A stretch of 64,000 bases of DNA from Halalkalicoccus jeotgali B3 (GCF_000196895.1 NC_014299.1:186001-250000); one strand, 5' to 3'. Counted from the first letter of the stretch, positions 33,893 to 44,493 are shown. Notes: a model not told the origin generated them from the sequence alone. A program made the numbers and translations.

Positions 33893-34171
33893 TCACCAGC
33901 GGCCGACAGCGTACGTCTTTCGATACGGCTGGTAATACGGCTTTTCGACAGTCCGGAGATCGAACTCACCGGAGCGTGATTTCTCGGTTTCGATGCCACT
34001 GGCAGAACACTCTGTGGTCGTTTCTCGTGGATCAACGGCGACGAAATGCGTTTTTGCGTTCGCACTTGTATTTGGGCATCCGGAGGAACATTCCCATGAC
34101 GCTGATGTCCGGTTGCGACTGTTCGACAGAAGTTTCATCAGCTCTTTTGCGTTGAGGGCTTCGACCACCAC
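33893..34171 (-). pseudogene. TnpB (IS200/IS605-type) C-terminal relic
   Basis: The reverse frame reads VVEALNAKELMKLLSNSRNR, then THFVAVDPRETTTECSASGI. This matches the RuvC-II region and the VDPRGTT..C..CG zinc-finger region of haloarchaeal TnpB. Internal frame slips and a lost second Cys pair show decay. The relic ends in a segment (FDLRTV...) shared with the 53.4-kb repeat. TnpB proteins are RNA-guided nucleases, but this copy cannot be active. Confidence 0.7.
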
Positions 34172-34202
34172 GATTTACTATGTGTGTTCGAGAATTAGTG
34201 GT

Positions 34203-35831
34203 ATGGATCCTAATCTGGATCGATTTTCCTCTCGCCGTTCAACCGTCTACGGAAAGCGCGGTGTTGTTTCGACGAGCCAACCCCTCGCAGCAGAAGCAGG
34301 AATCGCAATCATGCGTGACGGTGGCAATGCCTTTGACGCAGCGGTCGCGACCGCTGCAGCACTCAACGTTGTCGAACCAACCTCGACTGGATTAGGTGGC
34401 GACGTGTTCGCACTCTACCGAACTGCCGATGGTGATGTCGGTGCGATGCGTGCCTGTGGCGGCGCTCCTGCTGGCGCGACGATCGAGGCCGTTCGCGAGG
34501 CAGTCGCCGACGATGATTCCTCGGAGGTTGCGGATCCTGCGAGCGTCGAGATGCCTGAAACGGGTGCGCACGCGGTGACTGTCCCTGGGACTGCCCGTGG
34601 TTGGGAGGCCACTGCGGATCGCTTCGGGACTTTCGATCTCGGTCGATTGCTCCAGCCCGCAATCCGGTACGCAACGGACGGGTATCCAGTCTCGGAGGTT
34701 GTCTCGGCTCAATGGCAACACGGAGAGGACCTGTTCAAGACTGACCACGCTCGCGAGGCGTTCCTCTTCGATGGTTCCGCCCCGGAAACCGGTCAGCACG
34801 TTACGCTCCCGAAACTCGGCGCATCACTGGAGTTGATCGCTGAGGAGGGTGCCGACGTCGTTTATGACGGCGAAATAGCTGAGGCAATTGCGACAGAAGT
34901 TCAAAAAGAAGGTGGCTTCTTGACCGTCGACGATCTCGCCGCCTTTGAAGTCGAGTGGCCAGAACCCGTCTCAACGACGTACAACGATGCGGAGGTATTC
35001 GAACTCCCGCCGAATAATCAGGGGCTGATCGCCTTAGAAGCGCTCAACATTGCCGAGGAGCTTGGTGCAGGCGAGTACGATCGAAACTCCCCGGAGCGAA
35101 TCCATGCCCTCGTCGAGGCAATGAAACTCGCATTCCATGACGGACATCACTATATCACGGATCCCGAGTACGCCGACCATCCCCCGCTCGGGTCGAAAGA
35201 CTGGGCCAGACGTCGCGCTCAGTCCGTCGGTGAGACCACAAACAATGACGTTTCGGTTGGAGTCCCGAATGCCAACGCAGAGGACGCTGATACAGTCCTG
35301 CTGACCGTTGCTGACGACGAAGGCAACGTGGTTTCATACATCAACTCGCGGTTCGCCGGCTTCGGGTCGGGGGTCGTCGCCGGCGAGACGGGGATCGCAC
35401 TACAGAACCGTGGGTCGTCGTTTTCGCTTGATAAGAACCATCCCAATAGCCTCGAACCAGGCAAGCGTCCGTTTCACACGCTTATTCCCGGTCTCGTCCA
35501 GTTTGGAGAAGACGACTGGGCCGGTTTTGGTGTGATGGGTGGGTACATGCAGCCACAAGGCCACGTCCAGCTGATCAGCAATATTGTCGATTATGGCATG
35601 CCCCTACAACGTGCCTTAGACGAGCCCCGGTGGCGCTACCGAGAGGACGGCCAACTTGCAGTTGAGCCGCATTTCGACACCAGCGTGGTTGCGAAGCTCG
35701 TACGGAAAGAGCACGACATCTGTATCCTTTCATCCGGTATGTTCGGCGGCGCCCAGATCGCCCGTAACGAGCAAGGCGTCCTTTCGGGTGCGACCGAGCC
35801 GCGCAAGGATGGGAACGCTCAGGGCTACTGA
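34203..35831 (+). CDS. ggt: Gamma-glutamyltransferase family protein, 542 aa
   Basis: The full-length Ntn hydrolase has STSQPLAAEAGIAIMRDGGN, the family N-terminal region, and the autoprocessing Thr364 in DADTVLLTVADDEGN, which becomes the catalytic residue of the small subunit. Gly-rich FAGFGSGVVAGETGI follows. It transfers or hydrolyses gamma-glutamyl groups from small thiols, peptides or gamma-glutamyl amines. No signal peptide is seen, so action is probably cytosolic. Upstream in-frame codons to 33993 are non-homologous, and ATG 34203 (MDPNLDRFSSRR) is the family start. It opens the catabolic island. Confidence 0.9.
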   Translation: MDPNLDRFSSRRSTVYGKRGVVSTSQPLAAEAGIAIMRDGGNAFDAAVATAAALNVVEPTSTGLGGDVFALYRTADGDVGAMRACGGAPAGATIEAVREAVADDDSSEVADPASVEMPETGAHAVTVPGTARGWEATADRFGTFDLGRLLQPAIRYATDGYPVSEVVSAQWQHGEDLFKTDHAREAFLFDGSAPETGQHVTLPKLGASLELIAEEGADVVYDGEIAEAIATEVQKEGGFLTVDDLAAFEVEWPEPVSTTYNDAEVFELPPNNQGLIALEALNIAEELGAGEYDRNSPERIHALVEAMKLAFHDGHHYITDPEYADHPPLGSKDWARRRAQSVGETTNNDVSVGVPNANAEDADTVLLTVADDEGNVVSYINSRFAGFGSGVVAGETGIALQNRGSSFSLDKNHPNSLEPGKRPFHTLIPGLVQFGEDDWAGFGVMGGYMQPQGHVQLISNIVDYGMPLQRALDEPRWRYREDGQLAVEPHFDTSVVAKLVRKEHDICILSSGMFGGAQIARNEQGVLSGATEPRKDGNAQGY

Positions 35832-35916
35832 TAGCCCGTCCCTGAAGGCATAAGGATTTGCGACTGATTCAACGAAAGACCCGAACAGCTATTAGCGTTT
35901 CACCTCACGAGAAACT

Positions 35917-37149
35917 GTGACACTAGTCGACACAGAACGTTTCGAAAAGACCTACGAGAAGTATTCCGAGATCGGACGAACAGACCGAGATGGTCTCCAT
36001 CGTCTCACTCTTAGTGAGACTGATGCAGCGGTACGCGATCTATTTGTTGCTGATCTTGAGGACCTTGGACTCGATATTCGAATTGACGAAATTGGGAATA
36101 TATTCGGCCGCCGAGATGGGACCAAACCTAATGCCGCACCAGTTCTTATCGGATCACATCTAGATTCACAGCCTTACGGGGGGCGCTATGATGGACAGCT
36201 TGGCGTTCTTGCTGCACTAGAAACGCTTCGCCTGTTTGAAGATAGAGATATCGACACATCACGACCGGTAGAAATAGTTAATTGGACTAATGAAGAAGGA
36301 AGTCGATTCAAACCTGCTCTAATGGGGAGTGGAGTCTTCACTGATAAGTTTGAAACCGAGGAGATTCTCTCTAATACAGATCGAGACGGTATCTCGGTTG
36401 AGGCAGCACTGCAGAATATCGGATACGATGGAGAGAGCCCAGCCAAACCGATGGAGGACATTCATGCATATCTTGAGGTGCATATTGAGCAGGGGCCGGT
36501 ATTAGAGCAAAATGAAACAAATGTCGGAATTGTCGATGGCGTATTTGGAATGTCATGGCTTGAAGCAACGATCTACGGTGAGGCGGACCATGCAGGACCG
36601 TCGCCTATTCATAGCCGGAATGATGCGTTAGTTGCGGCAGCCGATGCCGTTACTGCCATTCGGCGATTATCTAATCGCTTTTCAGACGACGTGGTTACAA
36701 CGGTTGGTGAGTTTTCAGTTTCCCCAGACTCAATCAACGTTGTTCCAGATGAGGTCACCTTCTCAATTGACTTACGGAGCTACGATGATGATACTGTTGC
36801 CCGTGGTGTCGAACATATCGAAAAAGAGCTGGAAACCGTCTGTGAACGTGAAGGGACAGAATTTGAGTTGGAGGAACTCTGGCGAATTCCGCACACGGAG
36901 TTTTCGCCTACTGTGTGCGATATTGTTACTGAGGCAGCAACGGAATCGGACTGCAGTTATCAGCGGATAATTGGTGGCGCTGGCCACGATGCAAATTATC
37001 TAAATGATATTACTGACGCGGCCTTACTATTTGTACCGAGTGTAGACGGTAAAACTCATAACGAAGCGGAATTCACCGAATGGGAGGATATACTTGCAGG
37101 TGTTGATGTGTTTGCCCGAGCGACTAACCAACTGGCGGATCAAAACTAG
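35917..37149 (+). CDS. M20 amidase, hydantoinase/carbamoylase (HyuC/AllC-like), 410 aa
   Basis: The motifs follow the N-carbamoyl-amino-acid hydrolase/allantoate amidohydrolase branch of M20: IGSHLDSQPYGGRYDGQLGV (metal His and Asp), TNEEGSRF (Glu pair), YLEVHIEQGPVLE and GGAGHDA. Activity would be hydrolysis of an N-carbamoyl or ureido bond. The start is GTG 35917. Third positions are AT-rich compared with ggt. Converging with the substrate-binding protein gene 26 bp downstream, it fits a route together with HyuA/HyuB at 54-58 kb. Confidence 0.85.
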   Translation: MTLVDTERFEKTYEKYSEIGRTDRDGLHRLTLSETDAAVRDLFVADLEDLGLDIRIDEIGNIFGRRDGTKPNAAPVLIGSHLDSQPYGGRYDGQLGVLAALETLRLFEDRDIDTSRPVEIVNWTNEEGSRFKPALMGSGVFTDKFETEEILSNTDRDGISVEAALQNIGYDGESPAKPMEDIHAYLEVHIEQGPVLEQNETNVGIVDGVFGMSWLEATIYGEADHAGPSPIHSRNDALVAAADAVTAIRRLSNRFSDDVVTTVGEFSVSPDSINVVPDEVTFSIDLRSYDDDTVARGVEHIEKELETVCEREGTEFELEELWRIPHTEFSPTVCDIVTEAATESDCSYQRIIGGAGHDANYLNDITDAALLFVPSVDGKTHNEAEFTEWEDILAGVDVFARATNQLADQN

Positions 37150-37175
37150 GTTAAAGAGTAAGAGAAAGGTGTCCC

Positions 37176-38357
37176 TTACGCGGCTTGGACGTTAGTCCAA
37201 ATTTCGTCGTATCGCTGTTCAACTTCGTCATCAAGCGGTCCATTCCAGTAAAGATTGTCAACATTAATGTCATTCCATTGAATAGCTTCAACAAGCCCAT
37301 CGTCAATTCGATCGTCATCTGAAAGAAGAGATTCAATGTCCTCGTGGGGGACTTTATAATTCATGATATTAACGAATTCTCGGAATGAGTCCTCACTAAT
37401 CACGTAATTTAGGAAGTTGAGTGTTGCCCGTGGATGTGGCGCATCAGCCGGAATTACGATTGAATCTGTTCCGAAGAGCGATCCGGCCTCAGGAACAGTC
37501 CATGAGACATGATCTGCATCATGCGAAAAATTAGCAATATTTATCCGTCCACTAGTATGTGTCCCAAGAATAACTTCTTCATTGATAAATGACTGCATAT
37601 GGCTTTCGTGCTCCGAGGCGTAGGTCACGACCAAGTCTTTCTGGTTAATGAGGACTTCTTCAATTTCATCAAAGTCATCCGGATCATTTGGATCTTGGCC
37701 AGTATAGAGGGCCCCGAGTTTTCCAGCAGCCGATGCGTAGTGGACCATCAACGCCATCTGGTCAGCAAACTCTTCATCCCAAAGGATGTCCCATGAATCC
37801 GGCTCACTATCGAAATATTCGTTGTTGTATACAAGTGCAGGGAACACGTTGATCGAATGGGGCACAGCATATACACCACCGTTCTCACCGCTCAAATTCT
37901 CAACAATCGGATCGGTGAAGTTACTATCTAAATGCTCCCAGTTTGGTAACCGGTCAACAGGGATTTCGGCGAGGAATCCTGATTCAGATGCTCGGCCAGC
38001 CCATTCGCCGGTTGTCCCAATATGGTCGATATTGTGATTTCCAGACTGGAGTTGGGCGAACCATTGGCTAGGTTGGGAATATCCTTCCACCGTTGGATTG
38101 ACATCAAACTCCTCGCCAAATGATTCAGAAGCCCACTCAGCCCATTGAACATACCAGTTCCAGACATTGAGTTCTTCCTCGTATTCATCGGTAGGAATTT
38201 CTTCAACATCCATGAGAACTGTTGATCCCTCTCCATTATTGTTTTCAGTTGGATCTCCGCCTAAGCAGCCCGCAAGAACGGTTACAGATCCGATACCGCC
38301 TGCTTTGAGAACAGATCGCCGATCAAAAGCAGTGCGGTTCGTGTTATCTTGACTCAC
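37176..38357 (-). CDS. PotD-like polyamine/amine-binding lipoprotein, 393 aa
   Basis: The Tat-lipoprotein signal RRSVLKAGGIGSVTVLAGC is followed by a periplasmic-binding fold of the spermidine/putrescine type (ELNVWNWYVQW, GGVYAVPHSINVFPALVYNN, VSWTVPEAGSLFGTDSIVIP). It is anchored outside the membrane and delivers substrate to the transporter encoded divergently (38613-41456). The 255-bp gap holds both promoters. The substrate may be a polyamine, but related proteins bind other organic cations. Confidence 0.85.
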   Translation of the reverse strand: MSQDNTNRTAFDRRSVLKAGGIGSVTVLAGCLGGDPTENNNGEGSTVLMDVEEIPTDEYEEELNVWNWYVQWAEWASESFGEEFDVNPTVEGYSQPSQWFAQLQSGNHNIDHIGTTGEWAGRASESGFLAEIPVDRLPNWEHLDSNFTDPIVENLSGENGGVYAVPHSINVFPALVYNNEYFDSEPDSWDILWDEEFADQMALMVHYASAAGKLGALYTGQDPNDPDDFDEIEEVLINQKDLVVTYASEHESHMQSFINEEVILGTHTSGRINIANFSHDADHVSWTVPEAGSLFGTDSIVIPADAPHPRATLNFLNYVISEDSFREFVNIMNYKVPHEDIESLLSDDDRIDDGLVEAIQWNDINVDNLYWNGPLDDEVEQRYDEIWTNVQAA

Positions 38358-38612
38358 ATCATCTATCCTCTGTTACGCCTACTTATGCCTATTGGTATCT
38401 ACAACATTACTAATCAAGAAGATTTCTCCCAAAACTCTTCAATTGCTATTATACTTGGATAATCAGACTACCGAGAGGACATCACATGATGTATGATATC
38501 TTGTCACAAATCGTCACCCTTATCACGAGCGATGCAGTCAGCCCGATTATGGACTGTACAACTAATCAATTACTTCGGATTGATGTTGGTAAACACAAGG
38601 GAGTGAGCGTAA

Positions 38613-39725
38613 ATGTCCAGTGAGACATCAGTAGCAGTTGAAAATCTCCGAAAAGAGTACGGAGATTTGACTGCAGTTAAGGATGCGAATTTCGAGCTTG
38701 CGACAGGGGAATTCGTTTCGATTCTTGGACCAAGCGGGTCTGGAAAATCAACCATTCTTCGTATGATTGCTGGTTTTGAATCAGCGACGTCTGGAACAGT
38801 CACGGTTGCCGGATTTGATATTACCAATGATCCACCTTTTGAGCGGAATACTAATATGGTGTTTCAAGATCTTGCGCTATTCCCTCATCTCACTGTCGGT
38901 GAAAATATTGAATACGGACTCAAGCAACAAGGAATCAAAAAAGACGAACGAAAGCAATCAATTAAAGAGATGCTGACGATGGTACAGCTTGAAGGGTACG
39001 CAGATCGCGATATCAGCGAACTCAGTGGTGGTGAGCAACAGCGAGTCGCGCTTGCCCGGTCAATTGTCAACGAACCAGAGGTCGTCCTCTTCGACGAGCC
39101 ACTCGCATCACTTGACCGGAAGCTTCGCCAACATATGCAGTTTGAATTGCAGCGAATCCAAGAAGAGACTGGGATTACATTTCTCTATGTAACTCATGAT
39201 CAGGAAATCGCACTCTCAATCTCTGATAGAATGGTCATTCTAAACGATGGGCACATTGAACAGGTCGGGTCAGTTGAAGAACTCTATGAGACGCCTGCTA
39301 CCCAATTCGTCGCCGACTTCCTTGGAGATATTAATGCGATTCAGGTTCATGTAACACAACTCTCTGACAACACTGTGACGTTTACTGCAGACAATCTTAC
39401 ACTCACGTGTGACCAAGGGGATGTGACATTGCCTGGAAACACAAACCTACAGGAAGGAGATCATGGGACGGTCGCAATCCGTCCGCATAATGTCCGTCTC
39501 TCGGCGGATCCATCAGAGGGGCTTATCTCTGGTAGAGTGCAAAACCGGATGTATCGCGGAAACGAAACCGCCTATATCGTTGCGACAGACTGGGACGAAT
39601 TCCTCGTTATCGATGATACGCTCGGTACAACACTCGATATTGGTACAACTGTGTCCTTGGGGTGGGATATGAATGATGTATTCGTGTTTGTTACTTCAGA
39701 GGAAGTATCTAAGGAGGCCCGCTAG
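38613..39725 (+). CDS. potA: Spermidine/putrescine-type ABC transporter ATPase, 370 aa
   Basis: Walker A GPSGSGKST, signature LSGGEQQRVALARS, Walker B VVLFDEPLASLD and a switch His (THDQEIAL) form a complete ABC ATPase. The C-terminal 120 residues are a TOBE regulatory domain (GTVAIRPHNVRLS), as in PotA and MalK. It is first in the operon, and the next gene starts 1 bp after its stop. Confidence 0.9.
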   Translation: MSSETSVAVENLRKEYGDLTAVKDANFELATGEFVSILGPSGSGKSTILRMIAGFESATSGTVTVAGFDITNDPPFERNTNMVFQDLALFPHLTVGENIEYGLKQQGIKKDERKQSIKEMLTMVQLEGYADRDISELSGGEQQRVALARSIVNEPEVVLFDEPLASLDRKLRQHMQFELQRIQEETGITFLYVTHDQEIALSISDRMVILNDGHIEQVGSVEELYETPATQFVADFLGDINAIQVHVTQLSDNTVTFTADNLTLTCDQGDVTLPGNTNLQEGDHGTVAIRPHNVRLSADPSEGLISGRVQNRMYRGNETAYIVATDWDEFLVIDDTLGTTLDIGTTVSLGWDMNDVFVFVTSEEVSKEAR

Positions 39726-39726
39726 T

Positions 39727-40632
39727 ATGCCACTCTCGACTGGATCTGAAACTGCATCAGGTATGCGAGGTGTCTACCTCCAACTTCGCAAGTATCGGTG
39801 GTTCCGCCTGCTGATTCTAATCGGACTGCCGATGTTTGTCTTGGCTGCGTTTTTTGTTGTTCCGCTATTCTTCATGGTTGGGCTCTCATTTCTCGATGGT
39901 CTCCCACCCGGAGCGGGCATAACACTTGACAACTATCTCGGGGTCGTTGATAGCGTTTATCTGAGTGTCCTTTGGCGAACATTTGTTTTGACAGCACAGA
40001 CGACACTATTAGTGAGTGTGCTCGGCTATACGCTTGCCTATAGTATGGTTCGGTTCAGTAAGCATACAACTTTCTTCCTTCTCTTAGTCGTTCTGCCGTT
40101 CTGGACGAATTATATTGTCCGAATGTACGCATTGATTACAGTCTTTCAGAATGGTGGTGCATTGAGTTGGCTAATGAACGCTGTTGGTCTTGCTAACGGC
40201 GATTTCGGAATCTTGTATACAAACCATGCCGTGTTCCTCGGTTTATCCTATGTTTGGCTCCCACTTGCAACGCTGCCATTCTATGCGTCACTGACAAACC
40301 TTGATACGGATCTAATCGACGCTGCAAAAGATCTTGGAGCCGGACCAATCAAAGCGTTTGTCACTGTCACCCTCCCGATGACGTATACTGGAATTATGGC
40401 AGGTGTCGTGCTTGTTGCGATTCCAGCCTTTGGTTCGTTCGTGACGCCGGAGCTTCTCGGTGGGACTAATCAAGTGATGATCGGGAATATTATTGACCAA
40501 CAGTTCAACCAAGCGTTTAACTGGCCCTTTGGCTCAGCACTCGGAATTATTGTTTCTGCGTTTATGGTATTAATCTTGGCAGTAAGTGCACTAGGTGGGA
40601 ATAGTATATCGAGAACGGGTGATGTAGAATGA
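39727..40632 (+). CDS. potB: PotB-like ABC permease, 301 aa
   Basis: Six membrane helices with the EAA-type loop DLIDAAKDLGAGPIKAFVTV followed by LPMTYTGIMAGVVLVAIPAF, as in PotB. ATG 39727 (MPLSTGSET) directly follows the potA stop, and the longer open frame to 39673 lies inside potA. Its stop overlaps potC by ATGA. Confidence 0.9.
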   Translation: MPLSTGSETASGMRGVYLQLRKYRWFRLLILIGLPMFVLAAFFVVPLFFMVGLSFLDGLPPGAGITLDNYLGVVDSVYLSVLWRTFVLTAQTTLLVSVLGYTLAYSMVRFSKHTTFFLLLVVLPFWTNYIVRMYALITVFQNGGALSWLMNAVGLANGDFGILYTNHAVFLGLSYVWLPLATLPFYASLTNLDTDLIDAAKDLGAGPIKAFVTVTLPMTYTGIMAGVVLVAIPAFGSFVTPELLGGTNQVMIGNIIDQQFNQAFNWPFGSALGIIVSAFMVLILAVSALGGNSISRTGDVE

Positions 40633-41456
40633 ATCGTATCAGTGCTCCTATTGAACGGTTCATTCACAGCTACGGTAGTATTCTTGGGAGAGTAACGATG
40701 GTGCTCGTACTGATCGGTCTATGGGCACCTATCGCCCTTGTCGCATTTATGTCATTTGCTGAAGGTGGAGTCCTCACATTCCCTCCAGATGGTCTCACTA
40801 CACACTGGTACCGTGATTTCCTTGGGAATGGTTCTGCGATTCAGTCAATCATTACGACCTTGCAAGTTAGTCTTATCGTGACACCGATAACGGTCTCACT
40901 TGCAACAGTATTCTCATACGGTATCAGTCGGTATGAGTTCCGTGGGAAGGGACTTACTCAAATAGCGATTTCCTTGCCACTAATCGTTCCTCTCGTCGTA
41001 ACGGGGATCGCACTAACGCTATTCTTTGGCTTTCTTAATCTCGGTAGTGGTTACTTCGCTGTTGTCGTCTCACATGTTGTCCGAACGCTTCCATTCGCAG
41101 CGCTCATTATCCTTCCTACATTCCTGACGTTTGATACACGTCTCGAAGAAGCCTCGCAGGATCTTGGTGCGACTGAAATAGAGACATTTTTTAAAGTTAC
41201 ACTTCCTAACACATTCCCAGGACTTGTTGCCGGTGGTCTGCTTGCGTTTACAATCTCCTTCAACGAATTCGTCTATACCTACTTTGTTGCGGGAACTGGG
41301 ACAGAGACCATGCCGCTGTATCTCTGGAACCAGATCCAGTTCTCAGCAACACCAGAGGTCAACGTTCTAAGTGTGATATTTCTGCTCGTTGCGATCGCGA
41401 CTGTACTGATTGCCGTCCTCTTTACCAACGTCGAACGCATTACAACGCAGACCTGA
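40629..41456 (+). CDS. potC: PotC-like ABC permease, 275 aa
   Basis: Six membrane helices and the coupling loop LEEASQDLGATEIETFFKVT followed by LPNTFPGLVAGGLLAF. It pairs with PotB to form the channel. ATGA overlap at 40629-40632. The M20 deacylase gene follows after 66 bp in the same direction and may be part of the same transcript. Confidence 0.9.
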   Translation: MNRISAPIERFIHSYGSILGRVTMVLVLIGLWAPIALVAFMSFAEGGVLTFPPDGLTTHWYRDFLGNGSAIQSIITTLQVSLIVTPITVSLATVFSYGISRYEFRGKGLTQIAISLPLIVPLVVTGIALTLFFGFLNLGSGYFAVVVSHVVRTLPFAALIILPTFLTFDTRLEEASQDLGATEIETFFKVTLPNTFPGLVAGGLLAFTISFNEFVYTYFVAGTGTETMPLYLWNQIQFSATPEVNVLSVIFLLVAIATVLIAVLFTNVERITTQT

Positions 41457-41522
41457 CCAACGGATTCAGCATCTTCCGCAACCCGCATCTTTACCAAGGG
41501 ATGGTATGACTACACATACGAA

Positions 41523-42824
41523 ATGAGCGAGTTAGATAAGACAATAATTGCACATATCCAAGAACGGGAAGATGAACTCCTTGACCTCGTCACCAACCTC
41601 GTTAGAGCGCGCAGCGACAAAGGGAACGAAAAAGGTGCCCAAGAGGTCGTCATTGATGAACTCGAGACTCTAGGAATAGAGCCGGATGTATGGGTGCCTG
41701 ATGTTGAGCAGCTCCGCGACCACCCCGCATACTTTGATACCGCAACTTACGAAGACTACGGCTATGATGATCGACCAAACGTCGCCGGAACAATCGATGG
41801 GGAAGGGGACGGGCGCTCGCTTACGCTCTCTGGTCATGTTGATGTCGTCTCAGTCGACGATCTCGATAAGTGGACCTACGATCCATGGGATACAACGATT
41901 GAGGACGGGCGCATCTACGGACGCGGAACTACGGATATGAAAGGAGGCGTTGCAGCAAATATTTTCGCAGCAAAAACGCTTCACGACCTTGGCATCGAAC
42001 TCAATGGCGACTTCACTATCCAAACGACGGTCGACGAGGAAGCTGGTGGTACCGGTGGCGTACTCTCGGCCTTAGAACGAGGCTATCAACCCGACGCTGC
42101 GATCATCACTGAACCATATCTCATCCCAAATATCGGTGTCGCAAGTGCCGGCGTTATGTATTTTCGTGTAACTGTAACTGGGAAGGCAGCACACGCTGCA
42201 CGGGGATTCCAAGGAACGAACTCTGCAGTTAAAGCTGCTGCACTAATACAAGCGCTTGATGAACTCGATCAGCAGCGCAAAGCGGATATTTCGTTCGAAC
42301 CAGCTGTCAAACAGTATCCGAACGCGGAAGGAAGCGTCACGAACCTCAACATCGGTGTCGTTGATGCTGGCGACTGGCCATCGACAGTTCCCTCGAAAAC
42401 AGTTCTTGAATGTCGCATTGGATGGCCACCGGGCGAAACACGAGAAGAGGTACGCGAGCAGGTCGAATCCGTAATCGCTGATGTCACAGAAGACGACAGC
42501 TGGCTCAGCGAACACCCTCCTGAACTCGAATGGTACGGGTGGAGTGCCGAACCTCACGAAGTCGATTCAGACGAAGAGATCGTTCAACTCGCAAAAGAAC
42601 ACGCTGAAGCCATTACTGGGCAAACCGGCTCTTTCGTAGGAGGACTTGCAGGTCTTGATGAGCGCTTCTACAATCACTACTACGATATTCCGTGCCCAAG
42701 TGTCGGACCCCGCGGAGACAATATCCATGGTGCCGATGAGTACGCCGAAATTGACTCGCTTGTCCAGACTGCTCAAACCGTTGCCCTCGCTGCAGTCGAC
42801 TGGTGTGGTGTCGCCGAGCAGTGA
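41523..42824 (+). CDS. M20 ArgE/DapE-family deacylase, 433 aa
   Basis: Metal ligands are in the standard places: LSGHVDVV, GRGTTDMKGG, VDEEAGGTGG and ITEPY, with a dimerisation domain between. ArgE/DapE-type enzymes remove acyl groups from amino groups. It resembles 44529-45833 throughout (GVASAGVMYFRVTV, AGDWPSTVPSKTVLECRIGW), so the two arose by duplication around the aminotransferase. Following the importer, it may deacylate the imported compound. Confidence 0.88.
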   Translation: MSELDKTIIAHIQEREDELLDLVTNLVRARSDKGNEKGAQEVVIDELETLGIEPDVWVPDVEQLRDHPAYFDTATYEDYGYDDRPNVAGTIDGEGDGRSLTLSGHVDVVSVDDLDKWTYDPWDTTIEDGRIYGRGTTDMKGGVAANIFAAKTLHDLGIELNGDFTIQTTVDEEAGGTGGVLSALERGYQPDAAIITEPYLIPNIGVASAGVMYFRVTVTGKAAHAARGFQGTNSAVKAAALIQALDELDQQRKADISFEPAVKQYPNAEGSVTNLNIGVVDAGDWPSTVPSKTVLECRIGWPPGETREEVREQVESVIADVTEDDSWLSEHPPELEWYGWSAEPHEVDSDEEIVQLAKEHAEAITGQTGSFVGGLAGLDERFYNHYYDIPCPSVGPRGDNIHGADEYAEIDSLVQTAQTVALAAVDWCGVAEQ

Positions 42825-42877
42825 GGTAACCGTCCGTTCAACATGCCACGTGTGAAAATGAGACTGCAGCAAAAACT

Positions 42878-44233
42878 TTAGCGAGTCTTGAGAACGCTCT
42901 GAATTCCCTCGCAAACGATATCACTCCCGACTTCCGCTTGCTTTTTGGTCAGTACAAGTGGTGGGATAATCCGCAATACATTCCCGTATCGTCCAGCACT
43001 CCAGACCAATACACCGTTTTCGAAGCATTCCGTCTGGATCTCCTTGACTACGTTTGCATCCGGTTCGCCGCTTTCATCGACAAACTCCACACCAATAAAC
43101 AGGCCCCGACCCCGAACATCAACAATTCGATCGGTTACTTCCGAAACCTCTCTAAACCGTCCTCGGAGATATTCGCCGACATCGGTCGCATGTGCTAAGA
43201 GATCGTGAGCCTCGATATACTCAATCGCTCGAAGTCCTCCAACCATCGCCGGTGTGTTCCCACGGAATGTTCCAATATGACCACCAGCATCCCATGTATC
43301 GAATTTCTCATGGTATACCATCGCTCCGATCGGAAGTCCAGATCCACCCAATGATTTCGCCATTGTTATTGCATCAGGAGTTACGTCAAAATGATCACTC
43401 CCAAACCACTCGCCCGTCCGTCCAAGCCCTGTTTGGATTTCATCGACAATCAGCAACGCATCATTGTCATCGGCAATTTTGCGAAGTCCTTTGAGGAACC
43501 CCTCTGGCGGAACAACAACACCACCTTCGCCTTGAATCGGTTCGACCCAGATCCCCGCTGGATCTTCAGTCCCTCCATACGGATCTTCGAATTTCTGGCG
43601 CACTGCTTTGAGAGCCTGATCACGTTCCTGTTCGGTTGGAACGGTCGGATACGGTGCGTGAACGACGTCCGAAAGGAGCGGTGTGTATCCCTTTTTGTAC
43701 TTTTTTCCAGCAGTGAGACTCAATGCTCCCGATGTCGCTCCATGATATGCTCCTTCAAACGCAAGTAACCCATGGCGTCCAGTGTTGTGCTTAGCCAGTT
43801 TGATAGAGCCCTCAATTGCATCACTCCCACTAGGCCCACCGAATACGACATTGCTTGAGCCAGCAAGTCCACCTGGGGCGATCTCACGCAACTTCTCAAT
43901 GAGATCGAGACGAGCTTCAGTCGGGAAATCAATTGTATGCGTGATCTTTCCCAACTGCTCACGCGTTCCCTCTAGAACATATGGATTTGAGTGGCCTACG
44001 TTCAACACACCGATTCCCGCAAAGAAATCGAGAAACGTATTACCGTCCACATCACGGATCGTTGCTCCTTTCGCTTCTTCGAGTGCAATGGGAATGCGCT
44101 TTGGATATGCTACCGCAGCACTGTCAATTTCGACTTGCTGATCCAGCAGTGAACGCGATTTTGGCCCTGGCACTGTATCCACATTTGGTTCTTCGCTAAA
44201 ATGGAGCGTGTCAATATTTGGCATAGAAGCCAT
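42878..44233 (-). CDS. Class III (omega/GABA-type) aminotransferase, 451 aa
   Basis: PLP enzyme of fold type I with [42 protein letters not shown] and the Schiff-base Lys in [16 protein letters not shown]. Family members convert 4-aminobutyrate, putrescine or diamino acids to aldehydes. In this neighbourhood (polyamine-type importer, deacylases, amine oxidase) an amine or omega-amino-acid substrate is likely. Transcribed leftward between the two related M20 genes. Confidence 0.88.
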   Translation of the reverse strand: MASMPNIDTLHFSEEPNVDTVPGPKSRSLLDQQVEIDSAAVAYPKRIPIALEEAKGATIRDVDGNTFLDFFAGIGVLNVGHSNPYVLEGTREQLGKITHTIDFPTEARLDLIEKLREIAPGGLAGSSNVVFGGPSGSDAIEGSIKLAKHNTGRHGLLAFEGAYHGATSGALSLTAGKKYKKGYTPLLSDVVHAPYPTVPTEQERDQALKAVRQKFEDPYGGTEDPAGIWVEPIQGEGGVVVPPEGFLKGLRKIADDNDALLIVDEIQTGLGRTGEWFGSDHFDVTPDAITMAKSLGGSGLPIGAMVYHEKFDTWDAGGHIGTFRGNTPAMVGGLRAIEYIEAHDLLAHATDVGEYLRGRFREVSEVTDRIVDVRGRGLFIGVEFVDESGEPDANVVKEIQTECFENGVLVWSAGRYGNVLRIIPPLVLTKKQAEVGSDIVCEGIQSVLKTR

Positions 44234-44493
44234 AATCTACTATCGAGAAGAAGGTGGCATAATAATTCGGGTCCCGGAACAACAGTGCTTTAGGTGTAGT
44301 ACTAACAAGGAAACTATTGTTTCTATCTTTCATAAGAATTGATCCGTAAACTGTTTATTGTTATTCTTGAACCACAATTAGCAAATGTCCTGTCTTCTAA
44401 GTACGACCGGGAAATACATCTAATCTGTCATTCTGGCGAAAAGTGAATTTTGCTAGGTGCCTCTTCAATACTTCAGTAGCTACTTTATCGCCG

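Larger units (their letters stand above)
33617..34202. other. Gene-free stretch holding a TnpB relic and a stem-loop
   Basis: Contains the CCTTGTGCAAC/GTTGCACAAGG stem-loop (33792-33835) and the TnpB remnant described separately. The last 30 bp before the gamma-glutamyltransferase hold its promoter, with weak AT-rich sequence. Confidence 0.6.

Noticed and set aside
33993-34202. Upstream extension of gamma-glutamyltransferase
   Set aside because: The region is the antisense of the TnpB relic. The family N-terminus begins at ATG 34203.
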